Below are positions 1 through 7,940 of a stretch of DNA of 12,939 nucleotides, one piece after another. The stretch spans positions 1 to 12,939 of the forward strand of contig CAMLGP010000020.1 of NCBI GenBank assembly GCA_946479535.1, in the 5' to 3' direction. The translations under genes and the position numbers were made by a program. The number at the start of each line of letters is the position of its first letter. The stretch's first letter is position 1. The notes under the pieces were generated by a model that ran no database searches, was not told where the DNA came from, and saw nothing but the letters and a program-made list of their open reading frames with translations. This DNA comes from an uncultured Bacteroidota bacterium (lineage in GTDB: Bacteria; Bacteroidota; Bacteroidia; Chitinophagales; Chitinophagaceae).

Positions 1-2
1 AC

Positions 3-350
3 GTTTTTGGATTTTATACAGAAAAATTTCGAGATCAGGGTTTCGGATATTTCTGGCGTGCCAGTAGCAATGCTGCCTTTGATTCCACGCTGGCAGAGGG
101 ACTGGCATTTCCGTTTTATCAAAAATTGGTGACCATGATAGCCGATGATACGCTTAATTCCACAAGTAAGAAGTGGATGCTGGAAGCTTATTCCTACCTG
201 GCCGCCTATGAGACCAATACTGAAAAGGATTATAAAGAAGCAATAGGGTATTTTGACAGGATACTGGAATTAGACCCTCAAAATGATAATGCGAAGAAAT
301 ACATTTCAATTCTTGAACAGAATCTGAAACACGAAGGTTCCTCAAATTAG
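3..350 (+). CDS. C-terminal part of a tetratricopeptide-repeat protein (5' end outside window)
   Basis: The frame is open from the left edge and ends at the TAG at 348-350, so only the last 115 or so residues are present. Near the left edge the translation shows GYFWRASSNAAFD and then a stretch around LAFPFYQKLV. This pattern recurs in long TPR proteins of Bacteroidota, where repeated units are followed by a small helix. The last 50 residues form a recognisable TPR unit: an AYSYLAAY helix, then DYKEAIGYFDRILELDP with the usual Ala, Tyr and terminal Pro positions. The tail is polar and no membrane segment is visible. Such proteins are scaffolds for protein contacts, often in the periplasm; the specific role cannot be told from this fragment. 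The ATG at 126 lies inside the conserved region and is not the true start. Confidence 0.8.
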   Translation, partial: VFGFYTEKFRDQGFGYFWRASSNAAFDSTLAEGLAFPFYQKLVTMIADDTLNSTSKKWMLEAYSYLAAYETNTEKDYKEAIGYFDRILELDPQNDNAKKYISILEQNLKHEGSSN

Positions 351-396
351 GTGGAAGTGTTATCTATTCCCGCCTTGGGGCTTATTTGTTGCGTTT

Positions 397-424
397 AAGA
401 TCCCCGCATTTTTGCGGGGATCTT
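397..424 (+). terminator. Intrinsic terminator after the TPR gene
   Basis: A perfect 12-base stem, AAGATCCCCGCA pairing with TGCGGGGATCTT, closes a TTTT loop. It starts 47 bases after the TPR stop codon. The T-tract behind it is short (GTTTAT), so termination on the plus strand may be partial. The hairpin also lies downstream of the convergent GH43 gene and may stop both transcripts, although the minus-strand side has no T-tract. Confidence 0.7.
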
Positions 425-457
425 GTTTATACCTGATGGTGACCAGGGTTAATTTTC

Positions 458-2020
458 TTATTTCTTTTCTGGTATTTCAGCGGTTATGTGGAAATAATCA
501 AAGTCTGCATATCCGCCTGTATTTTCAGTTGCGTAGTTAAATAATCCAAAACGATAGCCCATAAAATGGGGTAATGTGTAGGTCATTTTTAGCTGGTTGC
601 CTATAGAGGTCCAGGATTTGCCATCAAGGCTGTATGAGAAATGAGCAGTGTCTTTTTTATCGGTGAAATCACATTGAGCTTTGAGAAATATCCTGTTTTG
701 ATTTACAGGAATGGTTGTTACCTGTTCTGGCCTGCCAGAAGAGGCGTTGATCATGATAACATATTTTTTTCCCACACTATCTTTAACTCCCAGGAGGCCA
801 TAATTTTTTTGCAGGAGACATAAACCGGCAAAATCACCTTCCTTCATATTTGATAGATCAATTGAAGTGCTGCCTGTACATACAGGTCCGATAGTTCTTT
901 GGGTCAATGTATTTCTCGCTAATAAAAATGATGTATCCAGTCTGCCGGTTTTAAGACGGAGAAAGCCTTTTCTTTCAGTCACAGACCAGAGCGTATTATC
1001 GGGGTTATGATTCCATTGCCAAACGAGCGGCAATGCAGCTTCACCTTTCCTGCGAGTGAATTCATCTGAATGCACTATTCCAGGGATCAATCCTTTACTT
1101 TCCGGTAGGTCCAATGATTCAGGAACCTTCCCATTAACTCCAATTACAGGCCAGCCATCCACCCATTTTAGGGGTACGAGATAGGGGATACGGCCAACAG
1201 ATCCAAAATCCCTGAAGAGGTAGGCATACCAGTCTCCATTAGGCGCATCAATCATTCCTCCCTGTGCAACGCCCAGATCCTGGAAGCCAAGCCTTCCTTC
1301 ATAAGGTCCGGTAATTTTGTCTGCTCTATGAATAACAACGGTCCGCATGCCGCCTCTGGGCCAGGTAATATTGAACAGATAATATTTTCCATTGTATTTG
1401 AATAATTGTGAACCCTCGGCCTGCAAGCCCGGTCCTGTTCCTGAAGGAAGGCTGGCATTTTCAATAAGGACCTGCTCTGTAGTGCCTGGTTTGATCCCGG
1501 ACAGATCATTATTCAATTCAAGAATTTTGAGTTTGCCCGCACCGTAGATCATATAAATTCGACCATCGTCATCAAAGAATAATGAATTATCATGGTAGGA
1601 TGGCCTGAAACTGATTGCTTTCCAGGGGCCTTTCTCTATGTTCTTTGTTGTATAAATATGGGTTCTGCCAGTTGTTTGAGCGAAAGTGGACACATAAAAA
1701 GTGCCGTTATGATAGCGAATGCTGCTAGCCCATGAGCCTCTGCCATAAGTGCTTTTGCCATTGGTCAGATTCAATTCATCCATGTCAGCAAGTGTATCGT
1801 AGGCGTAGCTAACCAGGTTCCAGTTTACCAGGTCCTTTGATTTCATGATAGGTACTCCAGGGCTCATGTGCATGGTAGTACTGCTCATGTAATAAGTATT
1901 GCCTACGTGAACTATGGACATATCAGGAACGTCAGCAAAGAGGATTGGATTTTTGGCTTTTTGCGCAATAAGAGAATGTTGAAATAATGCAGCAACAATC
2001 AGAAAGATTATTCTCCTCAT
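458..2020 (-). CDS. Secreted glycoside hydrolase family 43 (beta-xylosidase / alpha-L-arabinofuranosidase type)
   Basis: The 520-residue product begins with a signal peptide (about residues 1-19, RIIFLIVAALF core, cleavage near IAQ). A five-bladed propeller follows with the three GH43 acidic residues in order. The general base is D33 in VPDMSI, in a position usually read as DPSI. The pKa modulator is D144 in HDNSLFFDDDG. The general acid is E202 in AEGSQLFKYNGKYY. The motif around PGVPIMKSKDLVNW (54-67) is typical of the xylosidase/arabinofuranosidase branch. From about residue 320 a concanavalin-like beta-sandwich (GH43_C2 type) fills the C-terminus, starting at HSDEF. The enzyme should release xylose or arabinose from plant hemicellulose outside the cytoplasm; which sugar cannot be decided here. 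It follows the cytochrome gene on the same strand, with a terminator-like hairpin between them. The ATG at 2018-2020 is preceded only by an AT-rich leader. Confidence 0.9.
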   Translation of the reverse strand: MRRIIFLIVAALFQHSLIAQKAKNPILFADVPDMSIVHVGNTYYMSSTTMHMSPGVPIMKSKDLVNWNLVSYAYDTLADMDELNLTNGKSTYGRGSWASSIRYHNGTFYVSTFAQTTGRTHIYTTKNIEKGPWKAISFRPSYHDNSLFFDDDGRIYMIYGAGKLKILELNNDLSGIKPGTTEQVLIENASLPSGTGPGLQAEGSQLFKYNGKYYLFNITWPRGGMRTVVIHRADKITGPYEGRLGFQDLGVAQGGMIDAPNGDWYAYLFRDFGSVGRIPYLVPLKWVDGWPVIGVNGKVPESLDLPESKGLIPGIVHSDEFTRRKGEAALPLVWQWNHNPDNTLWSVTERKGFLRLKTGRLDTSFLLARNTLTQRTIGPVCTGSTSIDLSNMKEGDFAGLCLLQKNYGLLGVKDSVGKKYVIMINASSGRPEQVTTIPVNQNRIFLKAQCDFTDKKDTAHFSYSLDGKSWTSIGNQLKMTYTLPHFMGYRFGLFNYATENTGGYADFDYFHITAEIPEKK

Positions 2021-2042
2021 AAATCAATACTGGTTAAATAAA

Positions 2043-2090
2043 AAAAAATAACTGTAACATTTACAATTGTTAAATGTACAGTTATTTTTT
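2043..2090 (-). terminator. Strong hairpin closing the ThuA-cytochrome operon; also in the GH43 leader
   Basis: Arms of 20 and 21 bases pair with one bulged A, around a seven-base loop (CAATTGT). Both ends carry runs of A or T, so it is U-tailed when read on either strand. Read on the minus strand it follows the cytochrome gene stop by 48 bases and ends in a tract of eight T. The GH43 start codon lies only about 20 bases beyond the T-tract, so the element could also act as a control point for GH43 expression. Confidence 0.8.
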
Positions 2091-2138
2091 ACTGCCTGGT
2101 GATTTTTCAGGATATACTGCTCTATTCTACTCAGGGAA

Positions 2139-4769
2139 TTATTTTGGCCGATTAAGCGATTTAATCCATGTTGCGATCTGGGTTAATTCAGTTTTAGGTA
2201 CATGGGCCATGGAAGGCATTTTGGTAGCATACCCTGGCCAGTTGGAAGGATTCGGTTTTTGGATCAGTTGTACGATCTGCGATACGGTATATTTCCTTTT
2301 GGCAATTTCCTCATAAGAAGGTCCGATCACCTTCTTTGTTGGATTATGACAGGATAGACAGGTATTCTTCAGCAGGAGTTTCTGTACAGATGCATAGCTT
2401 CCTTTCTTTGGTGTAGCAGCAGGTTTGGCAGTGGTTTTTTTTGCGGAAGCAATTCCGGTTGTTTTTGAAACACTGTCTACAGCAGGTGTTGCAGCCACAC
2501 CAGATTCCAGTTCTGCCAGTGTCCAGAGATCAGTTCTTTTTGCATATTGGCTCCTGATAGCTGCCACATCAGCACTGGAGACAGCTATCCTGGTTGTATC
2601 ACCAGGCCTGCGAAAGCGGCGATAGGCATTTCCAAATTCATAACGAACATAGTTAACTACTGATGCTACCCATTCATCAGAATTAGCGCCCAGTGAGGGC
2701 ATTACAGACGGATATTCCTTTCCATCAACCGGGCCGGTCAGTCCATGCATTATGATCTTTATCAAATTATTTTTGTCACCACTAATTCTCTTTGAATCCA
2801 CCAGTATCGGAGCTGCCAGTGAAGATGACCCTGCAACAGTCAGGCCCTTTCCACCAGCACCATGACAGGTAACGCATAGCGCATTGAAAACAGCTGATCC
2901 TGCCAGTATTGAAGTTCTTTCTTCTGCGGGCAGACCAGCCAGCCTGTTCCCATAAACCCTGATGTCATTATTGCGATCCATGGCTTTTTGCGAAGCCAGG
3001 AAAATATCATTTGTTGTATTAGCTGCCAGCAATCCCTGGGCGAGCGCAGTTCCCTGGGAAGGTTTAATACTGTAAAGAGAATAAAACAACTGAAGACGAA
3101 CATCAGCAGAGGCATCATTTTTCAGATCAGCAACACGGGCCATTACTTCAGCATCATCTTTTTTAATGAATGGTTCTGATAATATAATGGCTGCTTTTCT
3201 GATCTGAGGATGTTCATCCTTTAGTGCAGCAAATAAAATTTCATGGTCAATGGCCTCCAGGCCTTCAAGTGTCCAAAGCGCATGTAAACGCGCAAGGTGT
3301 GAGGGAGGTGCAGCCAGGCTTGCCTGCTCTCCGCGGAATATAGCTTTTAATGTGGGAACAACTGATTTATCACCCAGCAGAACAATTTGCTTTTGCGCAT
3401 TATCTCTCCACCAGCCGTTTTTATTGTCAAGATAAGTCACCAGTTTGCTGGCTGGTTCATCCAGCATTTTAGGTTGCTCACCTTGTTTAAAGCCATCATA
3501 AACAAGTCTGTAAATTCTGCCGTGCCCTGTATTTTTGGCCATACCCATCCGGTCTATCTTGCCTCGCAAAAAAGAACCCGGTCTTGTCCAGTTACCCTGC
3601 TGGATAATTCCCCGGTGCATATCTACTATATAAAGATTTCCATCAGGGCCGGTGTAAGTGTTTACAGGTCTGAAGTTCACATCAATGGAAGCAATGAATT
3701 CCTGGCGGTAATATGCATTTTGAACGATGATCTTACCCTGTAAGTCAATGACTTTTGCCCTGCGTATGATCCTGGCAACGGGCTCGCAAACAATATAGTC
3801 ACCTATCAGGTCTCTGGGCAATGTATTACCACGGTATATGGACTGACCACAGGAGGCTGTAAAATGATTCAGGGTACTATCCGCACGAAGGCGGGGTAAA
3901 CCACCCTGCACATCTGGTGTAGCCATAATAGGATACACCTGTTGAAAATCATTATTGACCTGGTCTGGAACGTCCAGAGCTCCATAGGAGGGGTTCATCT
4001 GAACCCTTACCAAAGGACTTTCTCCACCGGCATTACTAAAGAACAGGCGGCCATAATTATCATGGGTAACTCCCCATTGGCCTCCGGGCCCTGAATAAAT
4101 GGAGTCTGCCACCATCATCCCATTTTTATATTTGAACCTGACCGGGTCGTAAGTTATATATATGTAGTTATCAAGATTCCAGTCGAGCCCGCTACGCTGG
4201 TGTTCCATATTTGCATCGAGAAGGCGATAATCATCTTTTTGAAAAACCGTCCTTTTCTGATCGGCTTTACCGTCACCATTGGTATCTCTGTATGCATTGA
4301 TTGTGATGGTATTTGTTTCATTAACCAGCAGTTCATGATTTACACAGAGGATCATCCTTGGCAATAGCAGGCTATCGATAAAAATGCTGCTTTTGTCCAT
4401 TTTTCCATCATTATTGGTATCCTCCAGCAGTGAAATGCGGCTGAAGGGGCGTTGTTCGCCAGTTGCATCAGCGTCCTGCATATAGGTGAGCATTTCTGCA
4501 ACATACATTCTTGCATTTCCATCCCAGGCAATAGCTACCGGTTCTTTGATCATAGGTTCACTGGCCACCAGTTCCAGATGATAGCCTTTTGGCAGATTAA
4601 AGGTTTTTAAACTGGCCTCTGGACTTAAGTATTCCAGGGAGGGAATAGAATCAAAGGTGCGGATGGGATAAGGATTCCCAACCTGATTCTGTAAGGTATT
4701 TTTTGGTTGGCTACAGTTATAGATAATTACGGTCAGCAGCAGCAAGCCGATAATAGAATATTTTTTCAT
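2139..4769 (-). CDS. Lipoprotein with PVC-type dehydrogenase propeller, HEAT-like repeats and two c-type haem domains
   Basis: The 876-residue product has a lipoprotein-type signal with Cys19 (IIYNCS; Asn at -1 is not classical). Residues 55-460 resemble the membrane-bound dehydrogenase domain described from Planctomycetes/Verrucomicrobia. They include two calcium-loop-like segments, DTNNDGKMD (117-125) and DTNGDGKAD (162-170), and propeller strands such as GPDGNLYIVDMHRG. A helical HEAT-like stretch follows (about 470-610). A first cytochrome c domain has CVTCH at 632-636 and a candidate Met ligand in VMPSL. An Ala/Thr/Lys/Pro-rich linker spans about 757-790. A second small cytochrome c domain has CLSCH at 804-808 and Met851/Met854 near the C-terminus. 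The protein probably oxidises a sugar-like substrate outside the cytoplasm and passes electrons through the haems; the substrate is unknown. The ThuA gene lies 17 bases upstream. The ATG start has the lipoprotein signal directly behind it. Confidence 0.85.
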   Translation of the reverse strand: MKKYSIIGLLLLTVIIYNCSQPKNTLQNQVGNPYPIRTFDSIPSLEYLSPEASLKTFNLPKGYHLELVASEPMIKEPVAIAWDGNARMYVAEMLTYMQDADATGEQRPFSRISLLEDTNNDGKMDKSSIFIDSLLLPRMILCVNHELLVNETNTITINAYRDTNGDGKADQKRTVFQKDDYRLLDANMEHQRSGLDWNLDNYIYITYDPVRFKYKNGMMVADSIYSGPGGQWGVTHDNYGRLFFSNAGGESPLVRVQMNPSYGALDVPDQVNNDFQQVYPIMATPDVQGGLPRLRADSTLNHFTASCGQSIYRGNTLPRDLIGDYIVCEPVARIIRRAKVIDLQGKIIVQNAYYRQEFIASIDVNFRPVNTYTGPDGNLYIVDMHRGIIQQGNWTRPGSFLRGKIDRMGMAKNTGHGRIYRLVYDGFKQGEQPKMLDEPASKLVTYLDNKNGWWRDNAQKQIVLLGDKSVVPTLKAIFRGEQASLAAPPSHLARLHALWTLEGLEAIDHEILFAALKDEHPQIRKAAIILSEPFIKKDDAEVMARVADLKNDASADVRLQLFYSLYSIKPSQGTALAQGLLAANTTNDIFLASQKAMDRNNDIRVYGNRLAGLPAEERTSILAGSAVFNALCVTCHGAGGKGLTVAGSSSLAAPILVDSKRISGDKNNLIKIIMHGLTGPVDGKEYPSVMPSLGANSDEWVASVVNYVRYEFGNAYRRFRRPGDTTRIAVSSADVAAIRSQYAKRTDLWTLAELESGVAATPAVDSVSKTTGIASAKKTTAKPAATPKKGSYASVQKLLLKNTCLSCHNPTKKVIGPSYEEIAKRKYTVSQIVQLIQKPNPSNWPGYATKMPSMAHVPKTELTQIATWIKSLNRPK

Positions 4770-4786
4770 GTAAATCGAATGAATGA

Positions 4787-5539
4787 TTATTTGCCGGAGG
4801 CAATTGATTTTATTTCAGGCTTTTCGCCCATTGCATATTTAATACCACCCAGAACGTGTTGGAGATAGAGGGGATCTTCCCATGATTTATTGTCGTGCCC
4901 CAATGCAGTATAAAAAGCCCTGCCACCATCAAAATCATGGTACCAGGCCATTGGGTGATCATCTCCATTGGCACCTCCAGTATAACTGTTCTCATCAATA
5001 GTGATGAGTATGTGCAGATCAGTGCCTATCCATTTGAAGTTGTAGAGTTCATCAAATCGTTTCCAGACTTTGGGAAGATGGGCTGTAGCAATGTTATTTT
5101 GATCTACCACATTAAAAACTGCCTCCTGCTGTCTGGGATGACTTTTAAAATAGGCGCCGTTCAATTCGCCAAACCAGGCCCAGTCATATTCTGTATCAGC
5201 TGATGAGTGGGTACCTACATACCCTCCACCTTTTTTAATAAATTGTTCGAAAGCCTGTTGTTGCTGGTCATTCAGTACATTACCAGTGGTGCACAAAAAA
5301 ACTACAGCAGCATACTGCTTTAAATTTTCGGGAGTAAAAGCATCTGCATTTTCGGTGGTATCTACTCCAAACCTGTTCTTGCTGCCGAGTTCCATTATAT
5401 ACTTTTTCCCGGCAACAATAGATTCCTTGTGGCGATAGCCCGCGGTCTTGCTAAAGACCAGGATCTTCTTCTTTTTTTTGGGAGGTGCAAAACTGACCAT
5501 CAACAGGATGGCTGGAAATAATAGGAGATAGAGGCGCAT
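4787..5539 (-). CDS. Secreted ThuA-like domain protein
   Basis: I place the start at the ATG 5537-5539, giving 250 residues that begin with a clear signal peptide (MRLYLLLFPAILLMVSFA). A longer frame can be opened with TTG at 5621-5623, but that TTG lies within a predicted promoter. The mature part opens with KKKKKILVFSKTAGYRHKES, the first strand and GYRH signature of ThuA-like proteins, a glutamine-amidotransferase-like fold. GGGYVGTHSSAD (104-115) is the strand-turn that holds the nucleophile in true amidotransferases; no Cys is present, as usual in this family. HPMAWYH (195-201) and GGRAFYTALGH (205-215) are further family signatures. ThuA proteins are linked to sugar, notably trehalose, utilisation, but their biochemistry is poorly known. 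The gene is 17 bases ahead of the di-haem protein gene and surely co-transcribed. An A8 run encodes part of the Lys stretch 21-25. Confidence 0.87.
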   Translation of the reverse strand: MRLYLLLFPAILLMVSFAPPKKKKKILVFSKTAGYRHKESIVAGKKYIMELGSKNRFGVDTTENADAFTPENLKQYAAVVFLCTTGNVLNDQQQQAFEQFIKKGGGYVGTHSSADTEYDWAWFGELNGAYFKSHPRQQEAVFNVVDQNNIATAHLPKVWKRFDELYNFKWIGTDLHILITIDENSYTGGANGDDHPMAWYHDFDGGRAFYTALGHDNKSWEDPLYLQHVLGGIKYAMGEKPEIKSIASGK

Positions 5540-5620
5540 ACTATATATATTATTTATTTCAAATAATAGAATGAAAGTCTCATTAACAAAGCAAGGCCTC
5601 TGGGTATAATCCTGAGACGG

Positions 5621-5628
5621 CAAATTTA
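5621..5628 (-). promoter_or_regulatory. Putative Bacteroidota -7 element for the ThuA-cytochrome operon
   Basis: On the minus strand the sequence reads TAAATTTG, an exact match to TAnnTTTG. It lies 81 bases before the ThuA ATG and just after the hairpin ending the previous gene. I see no good TTG at the -33 distance, so the match rests on the -7 element and its position. Confidence 0.5.
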
Positions 5629-5658
5629 AGGTAAACCTTCGTTGAAAGTATAAGGTTT

Positions 5659-5685
5659 AAAAATTCCCTGTATTGTAGCAGGAAT
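5659..5685 (-). terminator. Putative terminator after the LolA-like gene
   Basis: On the minus strand ATTCCTG pairs with CAGGGAAT (one bulged G) around an eight-base loop, followed by TTTT. It starts about 20 bases past the stop codon at 5707 and ends before the predicted promoter of the ThuA gene. This suggests that the two genes are separate transcription units. Confidence 0.5.
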
Positions 5686-5706
5686 AATTACCCATTCTGC
5701 ATTATT

Positions 5707-6426
5707 TCAGGGTTGAAACAGGCTATCTGGAATTGGATCATTCAGTTTCACACTATCAACTGTTATTAGTAAAATACGCTGTCCGGCAGTTGTGCAGTTT
5801 ATTTTATGCGGCAGTTTAATTTTACCGGTTAGCTGGTAATCACTGTAAAAAATATCCATCGGAGCCTTATCCATCTCACTGTTTTTAGAAGCAGCCTGTT
5901 TCTCCAAAAGGGAAAAATCGGTTTGGTCAAAATAATAAACAGTGGTATCGCTTTTCGCGAGGAGCCTGATCTTATGGCATGGCCGGCTGTTTACGCTATC
6001 AGATCCCAGCAGTTCCACGGTATATCCTTTTTGGCGATAATTGATAAAAATGCTTTCCAGTTCTACATCTGCCTCATTGGCCAAAGCCGTAGCCTGTTTA
6101 TCCTTTAAGATGGTTTTAGTCTTTTCATTTTTGAAGCCGTCAATGCGCCAGCCTACCTGCCCATTGTATGCCTGGCTGAATGATTTTCCATTAAAGGTGA
6201 CAACATACAGATAAAGATTGGGCGCTTTTGACCATGCAACATACGGGAATGCCACGCCTCCGTAATTGTAATTACCTGCGGTAGTTATAGTCTTGATCGA
6301 CTCCCAGTTTTGGGCGCCTCCAATAAATTGAATATAACGGTTGATGATCTCATCTGCTGTTTGAGATTTGGCCCCAAGAGTAGAGAAAAAGAGTAGGGCT
6401 AAAAATATCCGCGGGACGAATTTCAT
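5707..6426 (-). CDS. Periplasmic LolA-like (outer-membrane lipoprotein-sorting-like) protein
   Basis: The start is set at the ATG 6424-6426 (239 residues) because a signal peptide begins there: MKFVPRIFLALLFFSTLGAKSQ, with cleavage near AKS|Q. An in-frame ATG at 6523-6525 would add 33 polar residues upstream and bury the signal. The mature protein opens with TADEIINRYIQFIGGAQNW, the helix that starts many small Bacteroidota proteins of the LolA/LppX-like half-barrel fold. Alternating strands follow: GNYNYGGVAFPYVAW, NLYLYVVTFNGKSFSQAYNGQVGWRID and TTVYYFDQTDFSLLEKQ. The last is typical of the region where these proteins convert a substrate-bound state. The fold binds lipid or lipoprotein acyl chains in known members, but many relatives have no known ligand. 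It lies upstream of the ThuA gene on the same strand and is probably transcribed separately. The assignment to the fold is by overall pattern, not by a unique motif. Confidence 0.65.
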   Translation of the reverse strand: MKFVPRIFLALLFFSTLGAKSQTADEIINRYIQFIGGAQNWESIKTITTAGNYNYGGVAFPYVAWSKAPNLYLYVVTFNGKSFSQAYNGQVGWRIDGFKNEKTKTILKDKQATALANEADVELESIFINYRQKGYTVELLGSDSVNSRPCHKIRLLAKSDTTVYYFDQTDFSLLEKQAASKNSEMDKAPMDIFYSDYQLTGKIKLPHKINCTTAGQRILLITVDSVKLNDPIPDSLFQP

Positions 6427-6444
6427 ATCATTATCAGTATTCTG

Positions 6445-6452
6445 CAAACTTA
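6445..6452 (-). promoter_or_regulatory. Putative Bacteroidota -7 element for the LolA-like gene
   Basis: On the minus strand this reads TAAGTTTG, an exact TAnnTTTG match, 18 bases before the ATG. A second TTTG lies close upstream but not at the -33 distance. If the element is used, the leader is very short, which also argues for the ATG at 6426. Confidence 0.45.
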
Positions 6453-6676
6453 ATGAAATCAAATTTGAGTGCTTGTGAGGCGGAAAGTTGTGTAAAGTGC
6501 CAGACAACCGGGGAATTTCAAGCATTTAAATCAGAAAATCTTGTACAGGATTTTTCAGTGAGCATTTTTGGAAGTTTTTTGATTCGAGGAGTGGATACTT
6601 TGTATAAGCTCTGCAAAGCTTTGGGTACTCCGGAACTTCTGTTAACTAGCATCACTACGCAATTATGAAGAAAAAA

Positions 6677-6701
6677 CTGACGGATAAGTTAAATCCGACA
6701 G
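6677..6701. repeat. Inverted repeat before the SMP-30 lipoprotein gene
   Basis: CTGACGGAT and ATCCGACAG form nine-base arms with one mismatch around a seven-base spacer (AAGTTAA). A T-rich stretch, TATTTTTTGG, follows, and the ATG of the SMP-30 gene is 44 bases further on. It could be an operator or a weak hairpin in the leader. The run TATTTTTTG behind it is one base longer than the TAnnTTTG promoter element. Confidence 0.35.
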
Positions 6702-6745
6702 GGTATTTTTTGGATTAATTATTTAAACATTAAAATTGTTTGCTT

Positions 6746-7864
6746 ATGAAAAGGAGATTATTCTTTTTCCTGGGATTGCTATGTTCTCTTTCTTATTATT
6801 CCTGCACAAAAACAGAGATGAAGGTAGCAGATCCAATTGCCTCAACAGATGAAGTTATCGGGGAAGATGGGCATCATAATTCGTGTGCCTGCAAAAATGT
6901 CCTCGGAATTTTCGATCCCAATTGTCTTGTTTCACCGAGTTCCCATTGTAAGCTGGACACCATTCAGAAAGGGTTCGGTTTCACGGAGGGGCCTGCAGTT
7001 GACAGATGGGGAAATGTATATTTTACTGATCAGCCCAATGATAAAATATATCGTTGGGATGTTTTCTCTGGTAAAATAAGCTTATTCCTTACCGGAACCG
7101 GCCGTGCTAACGGAATGGCATTTGATAAAAAAGGAAATCTGATCGCCTGTGCTGATATGCACGGTGAATTATGGAGTATTGACAAATGGGGAAATCACAA
7201 AGTGCTTGCAAAAAATTACAATGGCAAGTTGCTGAATGGTCCCAATGATGTATGGATCAATCCTGTTACAGGAGGGATGTATATTACAGATCCCATTTTC
7301 CCCCGCGGATACTGGGATGCTGGCGATCCTCGCCAGCAGGGATGGCCTCCTACGCATTCCGAACAGGCTGCAACCGGTAAAGGCGGGCATGTATATTACC
7401 TGGCTCCCGGAAGTCATCACCTGGTAAGAGTTACAACAATGGCAGGCTGGGATGCAGATGGATGGCCTAATGGTGTGGTTGGAACCCCTGATGGTAAAAA
7501 ACTGTACGTAAATAAATGGGCTGGAGATAATATGGGTGGAACCTGGGTATTTGATATCAGACCCAATGGAACGCTGACCAATATGAAGAAGTTCATTGAT
7601 ATGGGAGGAGATGGTATGTCAATGGATGAGAAAAGGAATATTTATATCAGCAACGGTTTGGGTGTAACAGCCTTTAATCCCAAAGGTGAAAAAATATTCA
7701 ATGTTCCCACCAATGGAGCAACCAATAACGTTTTTGCCGGCCATGATAATAAACTGTTGTTTATTACCGGTTCAACTGACAGGGTTACATCATTGAAAAT
7801 GAATGTAGAGGGTGTAGAGAGATTTGATGGGAATGATGGTTGGCATGACCATGGTCATCACTAA
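6746..7864 (+). CDS. SMP-30/gluconolactonase/LRE-family lipoprotein
   Basis: The ATG at 6746 gives 372 residues; a TTG two codons upstream is unnecessary. The N-terminus is a lipoprotein signal with Cys20 (LSYYSCTK). Residues 76-350 form a six-bladed propeller of the SMP-30 type. By comparison with the human protein the metal and substrate positions are E81 in FTEGPA, N167 in NGPND, N242 in WPNGV and D289 in GGDGM, so the site looks intact. Family members hydrolyse sugar lactones such as gluconolactone or act as related lactonases; the substrate here is not known. Two odd features stand out: a Cys/His-rich segment between the lipid anchor and the propeller (H43, H44, C47, C49, C60, H67, C68), and a C-terminal HDHGHH tail. 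The gene is divergent from the LolA-like gene and monocistronic, ending at a strong terminator. Lactone hydrolysis would fit a neighbour that oxidises sugars. Confidence 0.87.
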   Translation: MKRRLFFFLGLLCSLSYYSCTKTEMKVADPIASTDEVIGEDGHHNSCACKNVLGIFDPNCLVSPSSHCKLDTIQKGFGFTEGPAVDRWGNVYFTDQPNDKIYRWDVFSGKISLFLTGTGRANGMAFDKKGNLIACADMHGELWSIDKWGNHKVLAKNYNGKLLNGPNDVWINPVTGGMYITDPIFPRGYWDAGDPRQQGWPPTHSEQAATGKGGHVYYLAPGSHHLVRVTTMAGWDADGWPNGVVGTPDGKKLYVNKWAGDNMGGTWVFDIRPNGTLTNMKKFIDMGGDGMSMDEKRNIYISNGLGVTAFNPKGEKIFNVPTNGATNNVFAGHDNKLLFITGSTDRVTSLKMNVEGVERFDGNDGWHDHGHH

Positions 7865-7910
7865 GCAGTCATTTTATCGGTTCAATTAAATACAGCAATC
7901 ATTCGAAACG

Positions 7911-7937
7911 AACTCCTGTTTTTACAGGAGTTTTTTT
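7911..7937 (+). terminator. Intrinsic terminator after the SMP-30 gene
   Basis: AACTCCTGT pairs with ACAGGAGTT (nine bases) around a TTTT loop and is followed by a continuous T-tract. It lies 46 bases after the stop codon. This is a classical rho-independent terminator. Confidence 0.92.
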
Positions 7938-7940
7938 ATT

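Noticed and set aside
1046..1066. TTCAC and GTGAA in inverted order inside the GH43 gene
   Set aside because: The spacer is 11 bases rather than 8 and the site is deep within a coding region, so it is taken as chance.
3387..3743. A 118-residue plus-strand frame inside the cytochrome gene
   Set aside because: It lies wholly opposite a well-supported coding region and shows no domain.
5472..5479. A run of eight A/T bases near the ThuA N-terminus as a possible slippage or phase-variation site
   Set aside because: The run encodes a Lys stretch in an AT-biased genome, the frame is intact, and nothing else suggests phase variation.
6453..6668. A 71-residue plus-strand open frame in the divergent gap, followed by an inverted repeat and a T-run
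   Set aside because: It overlaps the predicted promoter of the LolA-like gene on the other strand, has no recognisable domain, and its composition looks unselected. The inverted repeat after it could suggest a terminator but has a mismatch and only a short T-run.
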